From Actinokineospora terrae (GTDB lineage Bacteria > Actinomycetota > Actinomycetes > Mycobacteriales > Pseudonocardiaceae), in NCBI RefSeq assembly GCF_900111175.1, contig NZ_FOGI01000017.1, forward strand, positions 1 through 64,000: a stretch of DNA of 64,000 nt, read 5' to 3'. Within the stretch, counting starts at the first letter, position 1. Each line of letters begins with the position of its first letter. A model generated the notes under the pieces. It worked only from the letters and a program-made list of their open reading frames with translations. It made no database searches and was not told the DNA's origin. The position numbers and the translations under genes were made by a program. Of the stretch, positions 53,174 through 62,414 are shown one piece after another.

Positions 53174-54133
53174 GTGGTCACCATCGCCCCGGTCGAACCG
53201 GAGCGGCCCGAACCGGCCGGACCCGGTCGCCGCTCGGGCACCGGCGGGCTGGCCGCCCTGCTGGTCTCGCCGACCCTGCTCGTGCTCGGCCTGGTCGTGG
53301 CCTACCCGATCCTCTCGGCGGTCCGCCTCGCGTTCTTCCAGCGCGACGACGGCATCGACCCGGAAACGGGCCTGCGCGAGCAAGGTGACGTGTTCGTCGG
53401 GTTCGACAACTTCACCGACATGTTCACCGGCGACACCGCCGAACGGTTCCTCAACGCGCTGACCAACACCACCACCTTCACCCTGGTGGCGGTGTCCATC
53501 GAGGTCGTGCTCGGTGTGCTGATGGCGCTGCTGATGCACCGCGCCTTCCGCGGCCGGGCACTGGTGCGCGCGGCGATCCTGGTGCCGTGGGCGGTGCCGA
53601 CCGCCATCGCGGGCCTGCTGTGGCGCTGGGTGTTCCAGGCGGACGGCGTCGCCAACGACCTGCTGCCCGGCGCGCCCGTGCTGTGGACGACGGACGGCGC
53701 CCAGGCCTGGCTCGCGGTGGTCATCGCCGACACCTGGAAGACCGCGCCGTTCATCGGGCTGCTCGTGCTCGCCGGGCTGCAGGTCATCTCGACCGAGATC
53801 TACGAGGCGGCCCGGCTCGACGGGGCGGGCCCGGTGCGCACGTTCTTCTCGATCACGCTGCCGCTGGTGAAGCCGACGCTGCTGGTCGCGGTGCTGTTCC
53901 GGGTGCTCGACACGCTGCGCATGTTCGACCTGCCGTACACGCTGATCGGCCCGGGCAAGGACGCCACCGACACGGTGACGGTGCTGGCGTTCGAGGAAGC
54001 GGTGAAGTTCGGCAAGTACGGCCCGGCCTCGGCGTACGCGGTGGTGCTGTTCCTGTACGTCGCGGCGGTGGCGTTCGTGTTCGTCCGGCTGCTCGGCGCG
54101 GACGTGTTCGGCACCAGGAAGGGCTCCCGATGA
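53174..54133 (+). CDS. Sugar ABC permease (SugA/MalF-like)
   Basis: A 319-residue permease, six helices after a 25-residue Pro/Arg-rich head. The EAA loop is IYEAARLDGAGPVRTFFSIT. The GTG at 53174 has GGAGG upstream. It lies 61 bases after the binding-protein gene and overlaps the next permease (ATGA). Confidence 0.92.
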   Translation: MVTIAPVEPERPEPAGPGRRSGTGGLAALLVSPTLLVLGLVVAYPILSAVRLAFFQRDDGIDPETGLREQGDVFVGFDNFTDMFTGDTAERFLNALTNTTTFTLVAVSIEVVLGVLMALLMHRAFRGRALVRAAILVPWAVPTAIAGLLWRWVFQADGVANDLLPGAPVLWTTDGAQAWLAVVIADTWKTAPFIGLLVLAGLQVISTEIYEAARLDGAGPVRTFFSITLPLVKPTLLVAVLFRVLDTLRMFDLPYTLIGPGKDATDTVTVLAFEEAVKFGKYGPASAYAVVLFLYVAAVAFVFVRLLGADVFGTRKGSR

Positions 54134-54948
54134 GCGTGTTGCGTTGGCGCTACCTGGGGATCGCCGCGATCGTGCTGTACTGCCTGGCGCCGTTCTACTG
54201 GATGCTCGTGTCCAGCCTGCGCCGCACCAACGACATCTTCGACTCCGGCCCGCTCCCGGCCCCGCTGTCGCTGGAGTCCTACCGGGCGGCCTTCGCCGAG
54301 GGCAACGGGTTCCTGCGGGCGCTGCTCAACAGCTTCGTCGTCGCGGGCGTGACAACGGTGCTGGCACTGGCGGTCGCGACCGTCGCCGCGTACGCGTTGG
54401 CCAGGCTGGAGTTCCGCGGCAAGAACCTGGTGCTCGCGCTGATCATCGCCACCAGCATGTTCCCCGGCATCTCGCTGCTGGTCCCGCTGCTGGAACTGTT
54501 CTCCGGCATCGGCTGGATCAACACCTACCAGGCGATGATCGTCCCCTCGGTCGGCATCGTGCTCCCGCTCGCGGTGTGGAACCTGACCGCGTTCTTCCGC
54601 CAGATGCCGCACGAACTCGAGGAGGCCGCCCAGATCGACGGCTGCACCCCGGCAGGCGCCTTCCGCAGGGTCATCCTCCCGCTGGCCGCGCCGGGCGTGT
54701 TCACCACCGCGATCATCACCTTCATCGCGGCGTGGAACGAGTTCATCATCGCCCTGTCGGTGGTCAACCGCACCGAGCTCAAGACCGCCCCGGTCATCAC
54801 CAGCCAGTTCACCGGCACCACCTCCTTCGACTCCCCCTTCGGCACCCAGATGGCCGCGGGCGTCATCGTCACCATCCCCCTGGTCGTCCTCGTCCTCCTC
54901 TTCCAACGCCGCATAGTCGCGGGCCTCACCGCGGGCGGCGTCAAGTAG
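54130..54948 (+). CDS. Sugar ABC permease (SugB/MalG-like)
   Basis: A 272-residue permease with six helices. The EAA loop reads LEEAAQIDGCTPAGAFRRVI, and the C-terminal end FQRRIVAGLTAGGVK is typical of the family. It completes the importer; the missing ATPase is probably the divergent MsiK-type gene. Confidence 0.92.
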   Translation: MSVLRWRYLGIAAIVLYCLAPFYWMLVSSLRRTNDIFDSGPLPAPLSLESYRAAFAEGNGFLRALLNSFVVAGVTTVLALAVATVAAYALARLEFRGKNLVLALIIATSMFPGISLLVPLLELFSGIGWINTYQAMIVPSVGIVLPLAVWNLTAFFRQMPHELEEAAQIDGCTPAGAFRRVILPLAAPGVFTTAIITFIAAWNEFIIALSVVNRTELKTAPVITSQFTGTTSFDSPFGTQMAAGVIVTIPLVVLVLLFQRRIVAGLTAGGVK

Positions 54949-54987
54949 CCCGCGTCCCTGCCTCCCGGGGGAAGTAGGCTGCGCCGC

Positions 54988-55467
54988 GTGAGTGATCCCC
55001 AGGCCATCGGGACCAGGTTGCGGCATGTGCTGGAGCTGATGGAGGCCGACATCGCGCGGGTGTACACCGATGCGGGGTTGGGGTGGTACCGGCCGCGGTT
55101 CAGCGCCTATGTGCGCCTGCTGGCCGCCGAGGGGCCGCGGTCGATCCGGGGGTTGGCCACCGCTGTCGGGGTCACGCACTCCGCGGCCAGCCAGACCGTC
55201 GCCCAGCTCAGGCGGGATGGGTTGGTCACCATGGAGCCCGGTGCGGACGCCAGGCAGCGGATCGTGCGGCTCACCCCCAGGGCCGAGGAGCTGCTGCCCT
55301 TCCTCGACGCCGAGTGGCAGGCCACGGCGGCGGCCGCGGCGACCCTGGAGGCCGAGTTGCCGTACCCGCTCGGCGCGCTGCTGACCGAGCTGGAGGCGGC
55401 GCTGGAGCGCAAACCGCTGCGGGACCGGATCGCCGAGCACGCGAGCTGGGACACCGCCGCGGGCTGA
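54988..55467 (+). CDS. MarR family transcriptional regulator
   Basis: A 159-residue protein with a winged helix: SIRGLATAVGVTHSAASQTV as the HTH, then the wing DGLVTMEPGADARQRIVRLT. It begins only 39 bases after the permease gene and may respond to intracellular metabolites, but whether it regulates the transporter is unknown. GTG start at 54988. Confidence 0.88.
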   Translation: MSDPQAIGTRLRHVLELMEADIARVYTDAGLGWYRPRFSAYVRLLAAEGPRSIRGLATAVGVTHSAASQTVAQLRRDGLVTMEPGADARQRIVRLTPRAEELLPFLDAEWQATAAAAATLEAELPYPLGALLTELEAALERKPLRDRIAEHASWDTAAG

Positions 55468-55538
55468 ACCCGCCGGGGGCGCAGCGGCTAGTCTGGGGTC
55501 TCCACGAGCTGATACCCGGAAGCGAGACTGACCCACCC

Positions 55539-57191
55539 ATGTCCGAGCGCGCGGCCATCGACGCCTTGTTCCCCGCCGACCTGCCCGAGCCGGAGCACTG
55601 GGAGCGGCGGTACCCGGCCAGGCAGCTGCCCGAGGGCGCCAGGGTCACCCGGTTCGGTCCGTCGCCCACCGGGTTCGTGCACATCGGCGGCGTCTACGTG
55701 TCCACCATCGACAAGGATGTGTCCACCCACTCGGGTGGCGTGTACTTCGTCCGGGTGGAGGACACCGACCAGTCGCGCGAGGTCGAGGGCGCGCTGGACC
55801 AGTTCACCCGGGCGTTCGACTACTTCGACCTGCACCCGGACGAGTCCGACGCCGATGGCGCCTACGGTCCGTACCACCAGTCCCAGCGGGAGCAGGTCTA
55901 CCTCACCTACGTGCGGGAGCTGCTGCGCGCGGGCAAGGCGTACCTGTGCTTCGCCACCAAGGACGAGCTCGCCGACATCTCCGCCAAGCAGCAGGCCACC
56001 AAGCTGCCCACCGGCTACTACGGCAAGTGGGCCATCTGGCGCGACGCCACCCCCGAGGCCGTGGCCGCGAAGCTCGCCGAGGGCGTGCCGTACGTGGTCC
56101 GCTTCCGGGTGCCCGACGACGGCGCGCCCAGGGTCCGGTTCACCGACGCCATCCGCGGCGACCTGGAGGCCGAGGCCAACCGCAACGACGCGGTGATCCT
56201 CAAGTCCTCCGACACCTCGCCCCGGCTGCCCACCTACCACTTCGCGCACGCCGTCGACGACCACCTGATGCGGGTGAACCTGGTCGTGCGCGGCGAGGAG
56301 TGGATCTCGTCGGTGCCGCTGCACCAGCAGCTGTTCGCCGCGCTGGACTTCGAGCCGATCACCTACGCGCACATCGCGCCGCTGATGAAGCAGATCCCCG
56401 GCGGCAAGCGCAAGCTGTCCAAGCGCAAGGACCCCGAGGCGGGCGTCGACTTCTACATCGAGGCGGGCTACCCGGCGCGCGCCATCCTGTACTACCTGCG
56501 CGGCCTGGCCAACGGCCGCCTCGCCGAGGTCCCGCTGGAGGAGGCGCTGGCCACCCCGATCAGCCTCGACCAGTGCGGCGTCGCCGGTCCGCTGGTCGAC
56601 CTGGTCAAGCTGGAGGACATCAGCGCCGACCACATCGCGACCCTGACCAGCGAGCAGGTCCTCGACGCCGTCCGCACGTGGGCGCAGCAGTACGACAAGG
56701 ACCTCGTCACGGTGCTCGACGACGCGCGTGAGCTAGCGCTGCGGGCGATCGCGGTGGAGCGCGAGGGCGTGGACAACCCGCGCAAGGACCTCCGCAAGTG
56801 GTCGGACTTCCGCGCCGCCTACGGCTTCTTCTTCCCCACCGTCTTCACCCCCCTCACCGGCCCCACCGACGACCGCGTCACCCCCCTCGGTGTCGCACCC
56901 GACGTCGTCCGCGCCTTCGCCACCGACCTGGCCGACGGCTACCACCACGCCGACGACCAGCCCGAGTGGTTCAACCAGGTCCGCGACCTCGCCACCAAGC
57001 ACGGCTTCGCCCCCAGCCCCAAGGACTTCAAGAAGAACCCGGACGCCTACCCGGGCTCCATCCGCGAGGCCTCGCAGCTGGTCCGCGTCGCCCTGACCGG
57101 GTCGACTCGCAGCCCGGACCTGCACGCCATCAGCCAGGCCCTCGGTGCTGACGAGGTCCTGCGCAGGCTCCGCGCTCTCGCGGGCGCCTAG
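55539..57191 (+). CDS. gltX: Glutamyl-tRNA synthetase, atypical form
   Basis: A 550-residue class I synthetase. The HIGH motif is in GPSPTGFVHIGGVYVS, and the KMSKS loop is KRKLSKRKDPEAG. The insert and anticodon-binding part differ from the usual actinobacterial GltX, which normally begins VRVRFCPSPTG. This may be a second paralogue, as some bacteria keep a divergent GluRS copy. Catalytic motifs look intact, so activity is likely. ATG at 55539 without a good ribosome site. Monocistronic, with a shared terminator. Confidence 0.82.
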   Translation: MSERAAIDALFPADLPEPEHWERRYPARQLPEGARVTRFGPSPTGFVHIGGVYVSTIDKDVSTHSGGVYFVRVEDTDQSREVEGALDQFTRAFDYFDLHPDESDADGAYGPYHQSQREQVYLTYVRELLRAGKAYLCFATKDELADISAKQQATKLPTGYYGKWAIWRDATPEAVAAKLAEGVPYVVRFRVPDDGAPRVRFTDAIRGDLEAEANRNDAVILKSSDTSPRLPTYHFAHAVDDHLMRVNLVVRGEEWISSVPLHQQLFAALDFEPITYAHIAPLMKQIPGGKRKLSKRKDPEAGVDFYIEAGYPARAILYYLRGLANGRLAEVPLEEALATPISLDQCGVAGPLVDLVKLEDISADHIATLTSEQVLDAVRTWAQQYDKDLVTVLDDARELALRAIAVEREGVDNPRKDLRKWSDFRAAYGFFFPTVFTPLTGPTDDRVTPLGVAPDVVRAFATDLADGYHHADDQPEWFNQVRDLATKHGFAPSPKDFKKNPDAYPGSIREASQLVRVALTGSTRSPDLHAISQALGADEVLRRLRALAGA

Positions 57192-57201
57192 GCACCAACG
57201 G

Positions 57202-57234
57202 CTCGCGGTGCCGAGGGTTGCTCGGCACCGCGAG
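57202..57234. terminator. Bidirectional 14-bp hairpin between gltX and GH13
   Basis: Perfect arms 57202-57215 and 57221-57234 with a 5-base loop. It is 10 bases after the gltX stop and 4 bases after the GH13 stop on the other strand, so it would serve both convergent genes. Confidence 0.8.
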
Positions 57235-57238
57235 TCCA

Positions 57239-58813
57239 CTAGGGAATTGACCACCAGGCGGCGGTGTCCTGTGGTAGTAGCAACTTCACACCGTCCACTT
57301 CGCACTGTTCGGACGTGAGCAGCAGCGGTCCGGAGACAGTCACCTGCGCGGTGGCGCCGAAGTTCACCGCGCAGCCCAGGTTGCCGTGCCGGAACACCAG
57401 CAGTTCCGGTCCCGACTCCAGCCACTCCAGGTCCGCCTCCGGTGTGACGTCCCGCCGCAAGCGCAAAGCCGTGCGGTACAGCTCAAGCAGCGACGCGGGA
57501 TCACCCGTCTGCGCCTGCACCGAGAGGTCGGACCACCCTTCCGGCTGCGGCAGCCAAGGACGGCTCCCCGTAGGCCCGAAGCCGAGCGCGGAACCCTCCC
57601 GGGTCCACGGGATCGGCACCCGGCACCCGTCCCGACCGCGTTCCGTGAAGCCCGAGCGCCGCCAGATCGGGTCTTGCAGCGCCGACTCCGGCAGGTCGAG
57701 CACCTCGGGCAGTCCCAACTCCTCGCCCTGGTACAGGTAAACCGACCCCGGCAGCGCCAGCGTCAGCAGCAGCGCGGCACGGGCCCGGCGCAGGCCGAGG
57801 GGGCCGTCGCCGTAGCGGGTCACGTGGCGTTGGACATCGTGGTTGGACAGGACCCAGGTGGCGGGGGCGCCGACCGGGGAGGTCGCGGCGAGGGTGTCGA
57901 CGATGACCGCGCGCAGGCCTGCGGCCGACCAGTCGGCTCGCAGGTAGTGGAAGTTGAACGCCTGGTGCAGTTCGTCCGGGCGGACGTACCGGGCGGTGCG
58001 GGCCGCGTCGCGGGTCCAGGCCTCGGCCACCGCCACCCGCGGCGGGGAGTACGAGTCGAGCACCGCGCGCCACGAGCGGTAGATCTCGTGGACGCCCTCC
58101 TGGTCGAAGTACGGCAGCCGCTGGGTGTCGGCGACGCCGTGCTGGTCGCTGTCACCGGCGTCCGGCAGGCCCTCGGCCTTGACCAGGCCGTGCGCCACGT
58201 CGATCCGGAACCCGTCGACGCCGAGGTCGAGCCAGAACCGCAGCACGGCCAGGTACTCGGTCCGCACCTCGGGAGTGGACCAGTCCACATCGGGTTGGCT
58301 GGAGTCGAACAGGTGCAGGTACCACTCGCCGTCCTCGACCCTGGTCCACGCCGGGCCGCCGAACACCGACTCCCAGTCGTTGGGCGGGCCGTCGCCGCGC
58401 CCGGGCCGGAACAGGTACCTGCCGCGCTCCGGGGACCCCGGCGCGGCCGTCAGTGCCTGCTGGAACCACGGGTGCGCCGCCGAGGTGTGGTTGGGCACGA
58501 TGTCGACGATCACCCGCAACCCCAGCGCGTGCGCGTCGGCCACCAGGCCGCGCGCGTCGTCGAGGGTGCCGAACGTCGGGTCGACGTCGCGGTAGTCGGC
58601 GACGTCGTAGCCGCCGTCGGCCATGGGGGAGGGGTAGAACGGGGTGATCCACAGCGCGTCGACCCCCAGCCGGGCCAGGTGGTCCAGCCGGGAGCGGATG
58701 CCGGGCAGGTCGCCGATCCCGTCGCCGTCGCCGTCGGCGAAGCTGCGGACGTACACCTGGTAGATCACCGCGTGCCGCCACCAGCGCGGATCGGTCACTC
58801 CAGTCGGGCTCAT
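57239..58813 (-). CDS. GH13 alpha-glucosidase (oligo-1,6-glucosidase type)
   Basis: A 524-residue cytosolic enzyme. It starts with the family signature WWRHAVIYQVYVRSFADGDG. Catalytic residues are Asp in GVDGFRIDVAHG, Glu in VAVAEAWTRD and Asp in VLSNHDVQRH. It would cut imported maltose, isomaltose or trehalose-like sugars to glucose, matching the alpha-glucoside importer next door. ATG at 58813 was preferred over 58828 for its family-like beginning. Confidence 0.92.
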   Translation of the reverse strand: MSPTGVTDPRWWRHAVIYQVYVRSFADGDGDGIGDLPGIRSRLDHLARLGVDALWITPFYPSPMADGGYDVADYRDVDPTFGTLDDARGLVADAHALGLRVIVDIVPNHTSAAHPWFQQALTAAPGSPERGRYLFRPGRGDGPPNDWESVFGGPAWTRVEDGEWYLHLFDSSQPDVDWSTPEVRTEYLAVLRFWLDLGVDGFRIDVAHGLVKAEGLPDAGDSDQHGVADTQRLPYFDQEGVHEIYRSWRAVLDSYSPPRVAVAEAWTRDAARTARYVRPDELHQAFNFHYLRADWSAAGLRAVIVDTLAATSPVGAPATWVLSNHDVQRHVTRYGDGPLGLRRARAALLLTLALPGSVYLYQGEELGLPEVLDLPESALQDPIWRRSGFTERGRDGCRVPIPWTREGSALGFGPTGSRPWLPQPEGWSDLSVQAQTGDPASLLELYRTALRLRRDVTPEADLEWLESGPELLVFRHGNLGCAVNFGATAQVTVSGPLLLTSEQCEVDGVKLLLPQDTAAWWSIP

Positions 58814-59224
58814 GCTGAAAGCTACCACCGGGTACTGGCGGTGTGACCTGGGTCATGGGTAGAGTCGACAACTTCCTTAGCGATCCGCCCGCGCGGATCC
58901 GACCCCGATCCAGGGGGTGGACGCAATGGTCGGATCCGACGTTCCACACCGGATTGTTTACCCACGCTAATATATCGTCCATGTAATGGCTGCGTGTTAT
59001 GGGCCTGCACGGCAAAAATGAGCTTGCAAGTTGCAGACTTGAATTTATTCTTTTGCCGAGTGATGCCCCGTTCGGCCGTGTTATGGCGGTAGGGTGGCGG
59101 TATCCCGACCGGCGGTCTCGAAAAAGATCGAGCCAATTCACCCGATCGTGATCACCCCGTGGCGTTCGGGTGGCATTCTTACCGTGTGACCGCCACTGGG
59201 CGGTACCTCGAGGGGGTGGGGGAT
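58814..59224. other. AT-rich intergenic patch
   Basis: A 411-base gap. About 58955-59060 is strikingly AT-rich for this genome, with stretches such as CTAATATATCG and TTGAATTTATTCTTTTG, and a near-palindrome CTTGCAAGTTGCAGACTTG. It may be the promoter of the small downstream gene, the GH13 promoter and a potential Lsr2 target. No gene seen. Confidence 0.6.
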
Positions 59225-59482
59225 ATGCGCGAGAATGCCTACGAGGACGCGGCCGGTTGTTTCGAACCGACCGGTTACCCGAGGTCCATCAACGACCCGG
59301 TCATCGTCGACCGGGCCGATGCCGCCGAGGCCCTGTTGCGCTTCTTCCTCTCCAACGCCGACGCCAATGACCACGACGCCAACGACTACCTGGTCGAGGA
59401 GTTCTGCCGCCGCGCGCGCGACTCCCGCGCGACTCCCGCGCCGATCCCGGTTCCGATGGTCCCGCTGGTCGAGTGCGACTGA
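59225..59482 (+). CDS. Small acidic hypothetical protein
   Basis: An 85-residue protein, not recognised. It is acidic in its first 65 residues (NAYEDAAGCFEPTGYP, AEALLRFFLSNADANDHDAN) and ends in a short Arg-rich then Pro/Ala-rich tail. ATG at 59225 follows a G-rich run (GGGGGTGGGGGAT). It stands alone after an AT-rich patch, a pattern seen for silenced accessory genes. Confidence 0.45.
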   Translation: MRENAYEDAAGCFEPTGYPRSINDPVIVDRADAAEALLRFFLSNADANDHDANDYLVEEFCRRARDSRATPAPIPVPMVPLVECD

Positions 59483-59664
59483 TTCGGCGCTAGCGGCCCT
59501 TCTGGCTTTTGCGGCTTATTGGCGCGTGCGGGCGCCTCGATGCCCACGACAAGGGAAGCGGTCCGACCCCGGCCGCGGACGAACCGACTGGTTCCCCCGG
59601 CGGCTTGGCGGTGATCACCGCCCGGCGCGATAGTTCAGTGCGCCGAACCGCACCCGAGCGTGGG

Positions 59665-60144
59665 TCACCCGACCACGAACGCCACGGCCGCCCCTGTCGA
59701 GGCGACCGTTCGGACGTGGTTCCACGCCGTCCACCGCCGCAGGTAGCCGGGCCAGTACTCGGCTGCCTCGGCGGTGCCCGGCTCCAGCGCGTCCAGCTCG
59801 GTGTTCCACGGCACGTTGCGGACCCCGGTCACCACGAACACCCCGAGCAGGTACAGCGCGGCGCCGAGCACTCTGGGCCACGGCCCGGTGATCGCCAGCA
59901 GCACCCCGAGCACGCCGGTGCCCAGCAACAGCACGAGGAACAGCGGCGTGATGATCACCCGGTTGATCGACCGCATGGTGGCGACGCCGACCGCGGCGGG
60001 CAGCGGGGCCAGCGCGGGCATGACCACGACGGAGAAGGTGAAGAACAGCCCGGCGACCATGCCGGCCAGCACCGCGGCCACGACGCCCACCGCGTCGGTG
60101 GCGCCGCCCAGGTCCAGGGCGGCTGCGGTCAGCGGGGCGTCCAC
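59665..60144 (-). CDS. DUF1772 membrane protein
   Basis: A 159-residue protein with four membrane helices. The DUF1772 pattern is seen in FTFSVVVMPALAPLP near the first helix, followed by NVPWNTELDAL and the C-terminal RRWTAWNHVRTVAS. The role of the family is unknown. GTG at 60144. Confidence 0.88.
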   Translation of the reverse strand: MDAPLTAAALDLGGATDAVGVVAAVLAGMVAGLFFTFSVVVMPALAPLPAAVGVATMRSINRVIITPLFLVLLLGTGVLGVLLAITGPWPRVLGAALYLLGVFVVTGVRNVPWNTELDALEPGTAEAAEYWPGYLRRWTAWNHVRTVASTGAAVAFVVG

Positions 60145-60299
60145 GTCGGACAGGTTAGCGGTTGTTCTACACCTGGAGGAAATCGACCGGCAGGTGGACA
60201 CCGGGGGGCCCGCGGGTGGACTTCCGCCGTCAAGTGGACCGGTCCACCCGGGTCACGGGGTCGGGAGCGCTTCCATCGACCGCGTGGGGGAGTTTTTCG

Positions 60300-60336
60300 G
60301 GGTCTGGTCGCGCCCCTGCATGACGCGACCAGACCC
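60300..60336. terminator. 13-bp hairpin upstream of the DUF1772 gene
   Basis: Perfect arms 60300-60312 and 60324-60336, 11-base loop. A TTTTT run adjoins its left side on the plus strand, the wrong side for a plus-strand terminator. It may be a secondary barrier or operator upstream of the DUF1772 promoter. Confidence 0.4.
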
Positions 60337-60477
60337 GGCGCTCGGGTCTCAGCGAGGGCACGGACCCGCGAACGCGTTCCCGACCGTTCGGGCGCCCTCC
60401 CGGGGGAACGGGTACACCATAGAGCGTCCGAGCGGGTCAGCGGCAGCCGGTCTGGGAAGAAACCCGGGAAAAATATC

Positions 60478-60515
60478 GCGAGGGCCGGGCGCGTGAGGGT
60501 GCGCCCGGCCCTCGC
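60478..60515 (-). terminator. Rho-independent terminator of the M14 gene
   Basis: Perfect 15-base arms (60478-60492 and 60501-60515), 8-base loop. On the minus strand it is followed by GATATTTTTCCC, a real U-tract, which is rare in this window. It lies 87 bases past the carboxypeptidase stop. Confidence 0.85.
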
Positions 60516-60601
60516 CGGGACCCCCGCGTGAACGCAGGCATCGCCCGCGCGGGGGTGGGGGAGCCGCCGCCCCTGTCTCGACCGCGCGCCCCCGGTGTGG
60601 C

Positions 60602-62008
60602 TCAGCCCGCGTACGGCCGCGCCGTCTTGCTCGCCGCGTAGAGCAGCATGCCCTTGACCTTCGGCCAGTACAGGCTCGTCTGGCAGGAGTAGGCCGGGGT
60701 GAACCCGGAGCAGTTGCCGCTCGGGTTGCCGATCTCCCACACGAAGCTCGACACGCCCAGGTCGTCGTAGACCCAGTCGTCGGTCGCGCCACCGGCGTTG
60801 TAGAGGATCTCGCCGGGCTGCCCGTAGCGCCAGCCACCGGCCAGCGACGCCATCTGCCTGGCGATGGCGCGCAGGCTGCTGTCGTTGCCGGACTTCACCG
60901 CGGAGTTGAAGCCCCACGGGAACAGCACCATGTTCGAGTAGCTGTGCATGCTGATGACCATGCCGGTGGTGTCGGCGGGCGCGGCCGCGCCGGTGCCGGT
61001 GCCCCGCCGGTCGCGGTAGAGCGAACGCCACAGCGACTGCAACGCCTTGGTCTCGACCTCGGAGTTGGCGCTCGGGCCGCGGTAGGTCTCCGAGCACGGG
61101 GAGGTGCTGCTGCCGGTGCCGTAGCCGGAGCTGGTGTTGCGGTTGAGGTCGATGCCGACCTGGCTGGACCCGCCGGTGGTGCCGCAGCTGGGACCGTTGC
61201 CGTTGTTGGCGTTCTTGCGCTGCAGGTACGGGTACGAGCCACCGCGCTGGACGATGTCGACGCCGTCGGGGTTGGCGATCGGCACGACCCACACCTCGGT
61301 GGTGTCGAGCAGGGTGGTGACCTGGCTGTCGGAGCCGTAGCCGTCGGTCAGGTGGTCGATCCAGCGGTAGGCGACGTCACCGGTGGTGATCTCGCGGGCG
61401 TGCAACTGGCCCATGACGAACAGCCGGGGCTTGGGCGCGGCGGTGCTCAGCGCGCAGTCGCCCGCGTTCTTCTTGGTGATGCAGATGGCCTTGAGGTCGT
61501 ACCCGCCGGAGCCGCGGCTCTTGCGCCACGAGTCGCCGTAGTCGACGACGGTGGCCAGCGCCGCGTGGTCGCGCGCCACCTGGTCGAGGTGCGCGTACTG
61601 CGCGTTGACCGTGCGGTACCCGCCCGCGTAGGTCTCCTCGGCCGCCGCCGCGTCCAGCACGGCCGCCTGGCCGCTGCGCGCGGGCGGCGCCCAGGCCACC
61701 GGCGGCAGCACCTGCTCGACGGACGCGCGGTGACCGCCTGCGCGCAGCCGGGCACCCACCTCGGCGGAGCCCATGACGAACAGGTCGCCGCCTTGGCGCT
61801 CCTCGAGCACGTCGAAGCCCTCGCGCAGCAACGCTTCCGCGCGCGCCACGCCGCCGGTGACCCGGTAGACGTAGCTCGCGCTCTGCTGCGCCGTGGGCGC
61901 GGTGGGGGTCGGGGCTGCGGACGCCCCGGGGAAGGCACCGGCGAGCACGGCGGCGGCCGCGCCTGCGGCAACCGTCATGGCCAGAGCGGAACGTCGGGTG
62001 AGGGACAC
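60602..62008 (-). CDS. Secreted M14 zinc carboxypeptidase
   Basis: A 468-residue secreted protease with a signal peptide ending near FPGASAAP. A propeptide-like region (about 40-120) precedes the M14 domain. Zinc ligands are His and Glu of QLHAREITTG and the His in ISMHSYSNM; the catalytic Glu is in VWEIGNP. It removes C-terminal residues, probably for nutrition. GTG at 62008 has GGAGG 8 bases upstream. Divergent from the GH18 chitinase. Confidence 0.9.
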   Translation of the reverse strand: MSLTRRSALAMTVAAGAAAAVLAGAFPGASAAPTPTAPTAQQSASYVYRVTGGVARAEALLREGFDVLEERQGGDLFVMGSAEVGARLRAGGHRASVEQVLPPVAWAPPARSGQAAVLDAAAAEETYAGGYRTVNAQYAHLDQVARDHAALATVVDYGDSWRKSRGSGGYDLKAICITKKNAGDCALSTAAPKPRLFVMGQLHAREITTGDVAYRWIDHLTDGYGSDSQVTTLLDTTEVWVVPIANPDGVDIVQRGGSYPYLQRKNANNGNGPSCGTTGGSSQVGIDLNRNTSSGYGTGSSTSPCSETYRGPSANSEVETKALQSLWRSLYRDRRGTGTGAAAPADTTGMVISMHSYSNMVLFPWGFNSAVKSGNDSSLRAIARQMASLAGGWRYGQPGEILYNAGGATDDWVYDDLGVSSFVWEIGNPSGNCSGFTPAYSCQTSLYWPKVKGMLLYAASKTARPYAG

Positions 62009-62326
62009 CCTGCGCACCTCCTCGCGTCGCGACGCCGGTCCCCGTCGGCAGGGTGGGGCCGGGCGTCGCCGGTGGTTCGCGCGCCGCGGTGCACAGCGCG
62101 CGATCGGATCTCTCCGAGGTTGCCCTATGGCCGACGACAGGCGCACATCTCAACTATGCATAGCGGCCACCTATGCCCTGTACTGGGAAAATGGGATCAA
62201 CTCGGCGGTCGGCGGAGGCCGGTTGACCGTCCATGTAGGACCATAAGACGCGCGCGGGAGGTGCTGATTCACGCGATCATCCGATGTCCGGTGGGTGACG
62301 GACATGGGAACTGGGAAGGAAATAAT

Positions 62327-62338
62327 TGGTCTAGACCG
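62327..62338. promoter_or_regulatory. DasR dre-like site 1 upstream of GH18 chitinase
   Basis: TGGTCTAGACCG, 11 of 12 matches to the dre core, 77 bases before the chitinase start. It stands 23 bases from a second site on the same promoter. Confidence 0.8.
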
Positions 62339-62349
62339 GTTGAGTTATG

Positions 62350-62361
62350 TGGTTTAGACCA
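62350..62361. promoter_or_regulatory. DasR dre-like site 2 upstream of GH18 chitinase
   Basis: TGGTTTAGACCA, 11 of 12 matches to the dre core, 54 bases before the start. Centre-to-centre spacing to site 1 is 23 bases, about two helical turns, so the sites face the same side and could bind co-operatively. Confidence 0.8.
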
Positions 62362-62414
62362 CTTACGCTCATGCACATCCCTGCATCCCTGCTCGTGTCC
62401 CCAGGAGGTGAAGC

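Larger units (their letters stand above)
60145..60601. other. Intergenic region between DUF1772 and M14 genes
   Basis: A 457-base gap. Besides the two hairpins listed it should hold the DUF1772 promoter (60145-60299). Nothing else coding is apparent; the ORFs crossing it have no ribosome site. Confidence 0.55.
62009..62414. other. Divergent promoter region between M14 and GH18 genes
   Basis: A 406-base gap. It holds the M14 promoter side with a CTATGCATAG palindrome (62154-62163) and, near the chitinase, two dre-like sites. No gene was seen. Confidence 0.6.

Noticed and set aside
60944..62414. Very long plus-strand frame preceding the GH18 chitinase region
   Set aside because: It is antisense to the M14 carboxypeptidase and in another frame from the chitinase, which has its own signal peptide and ribosome site.
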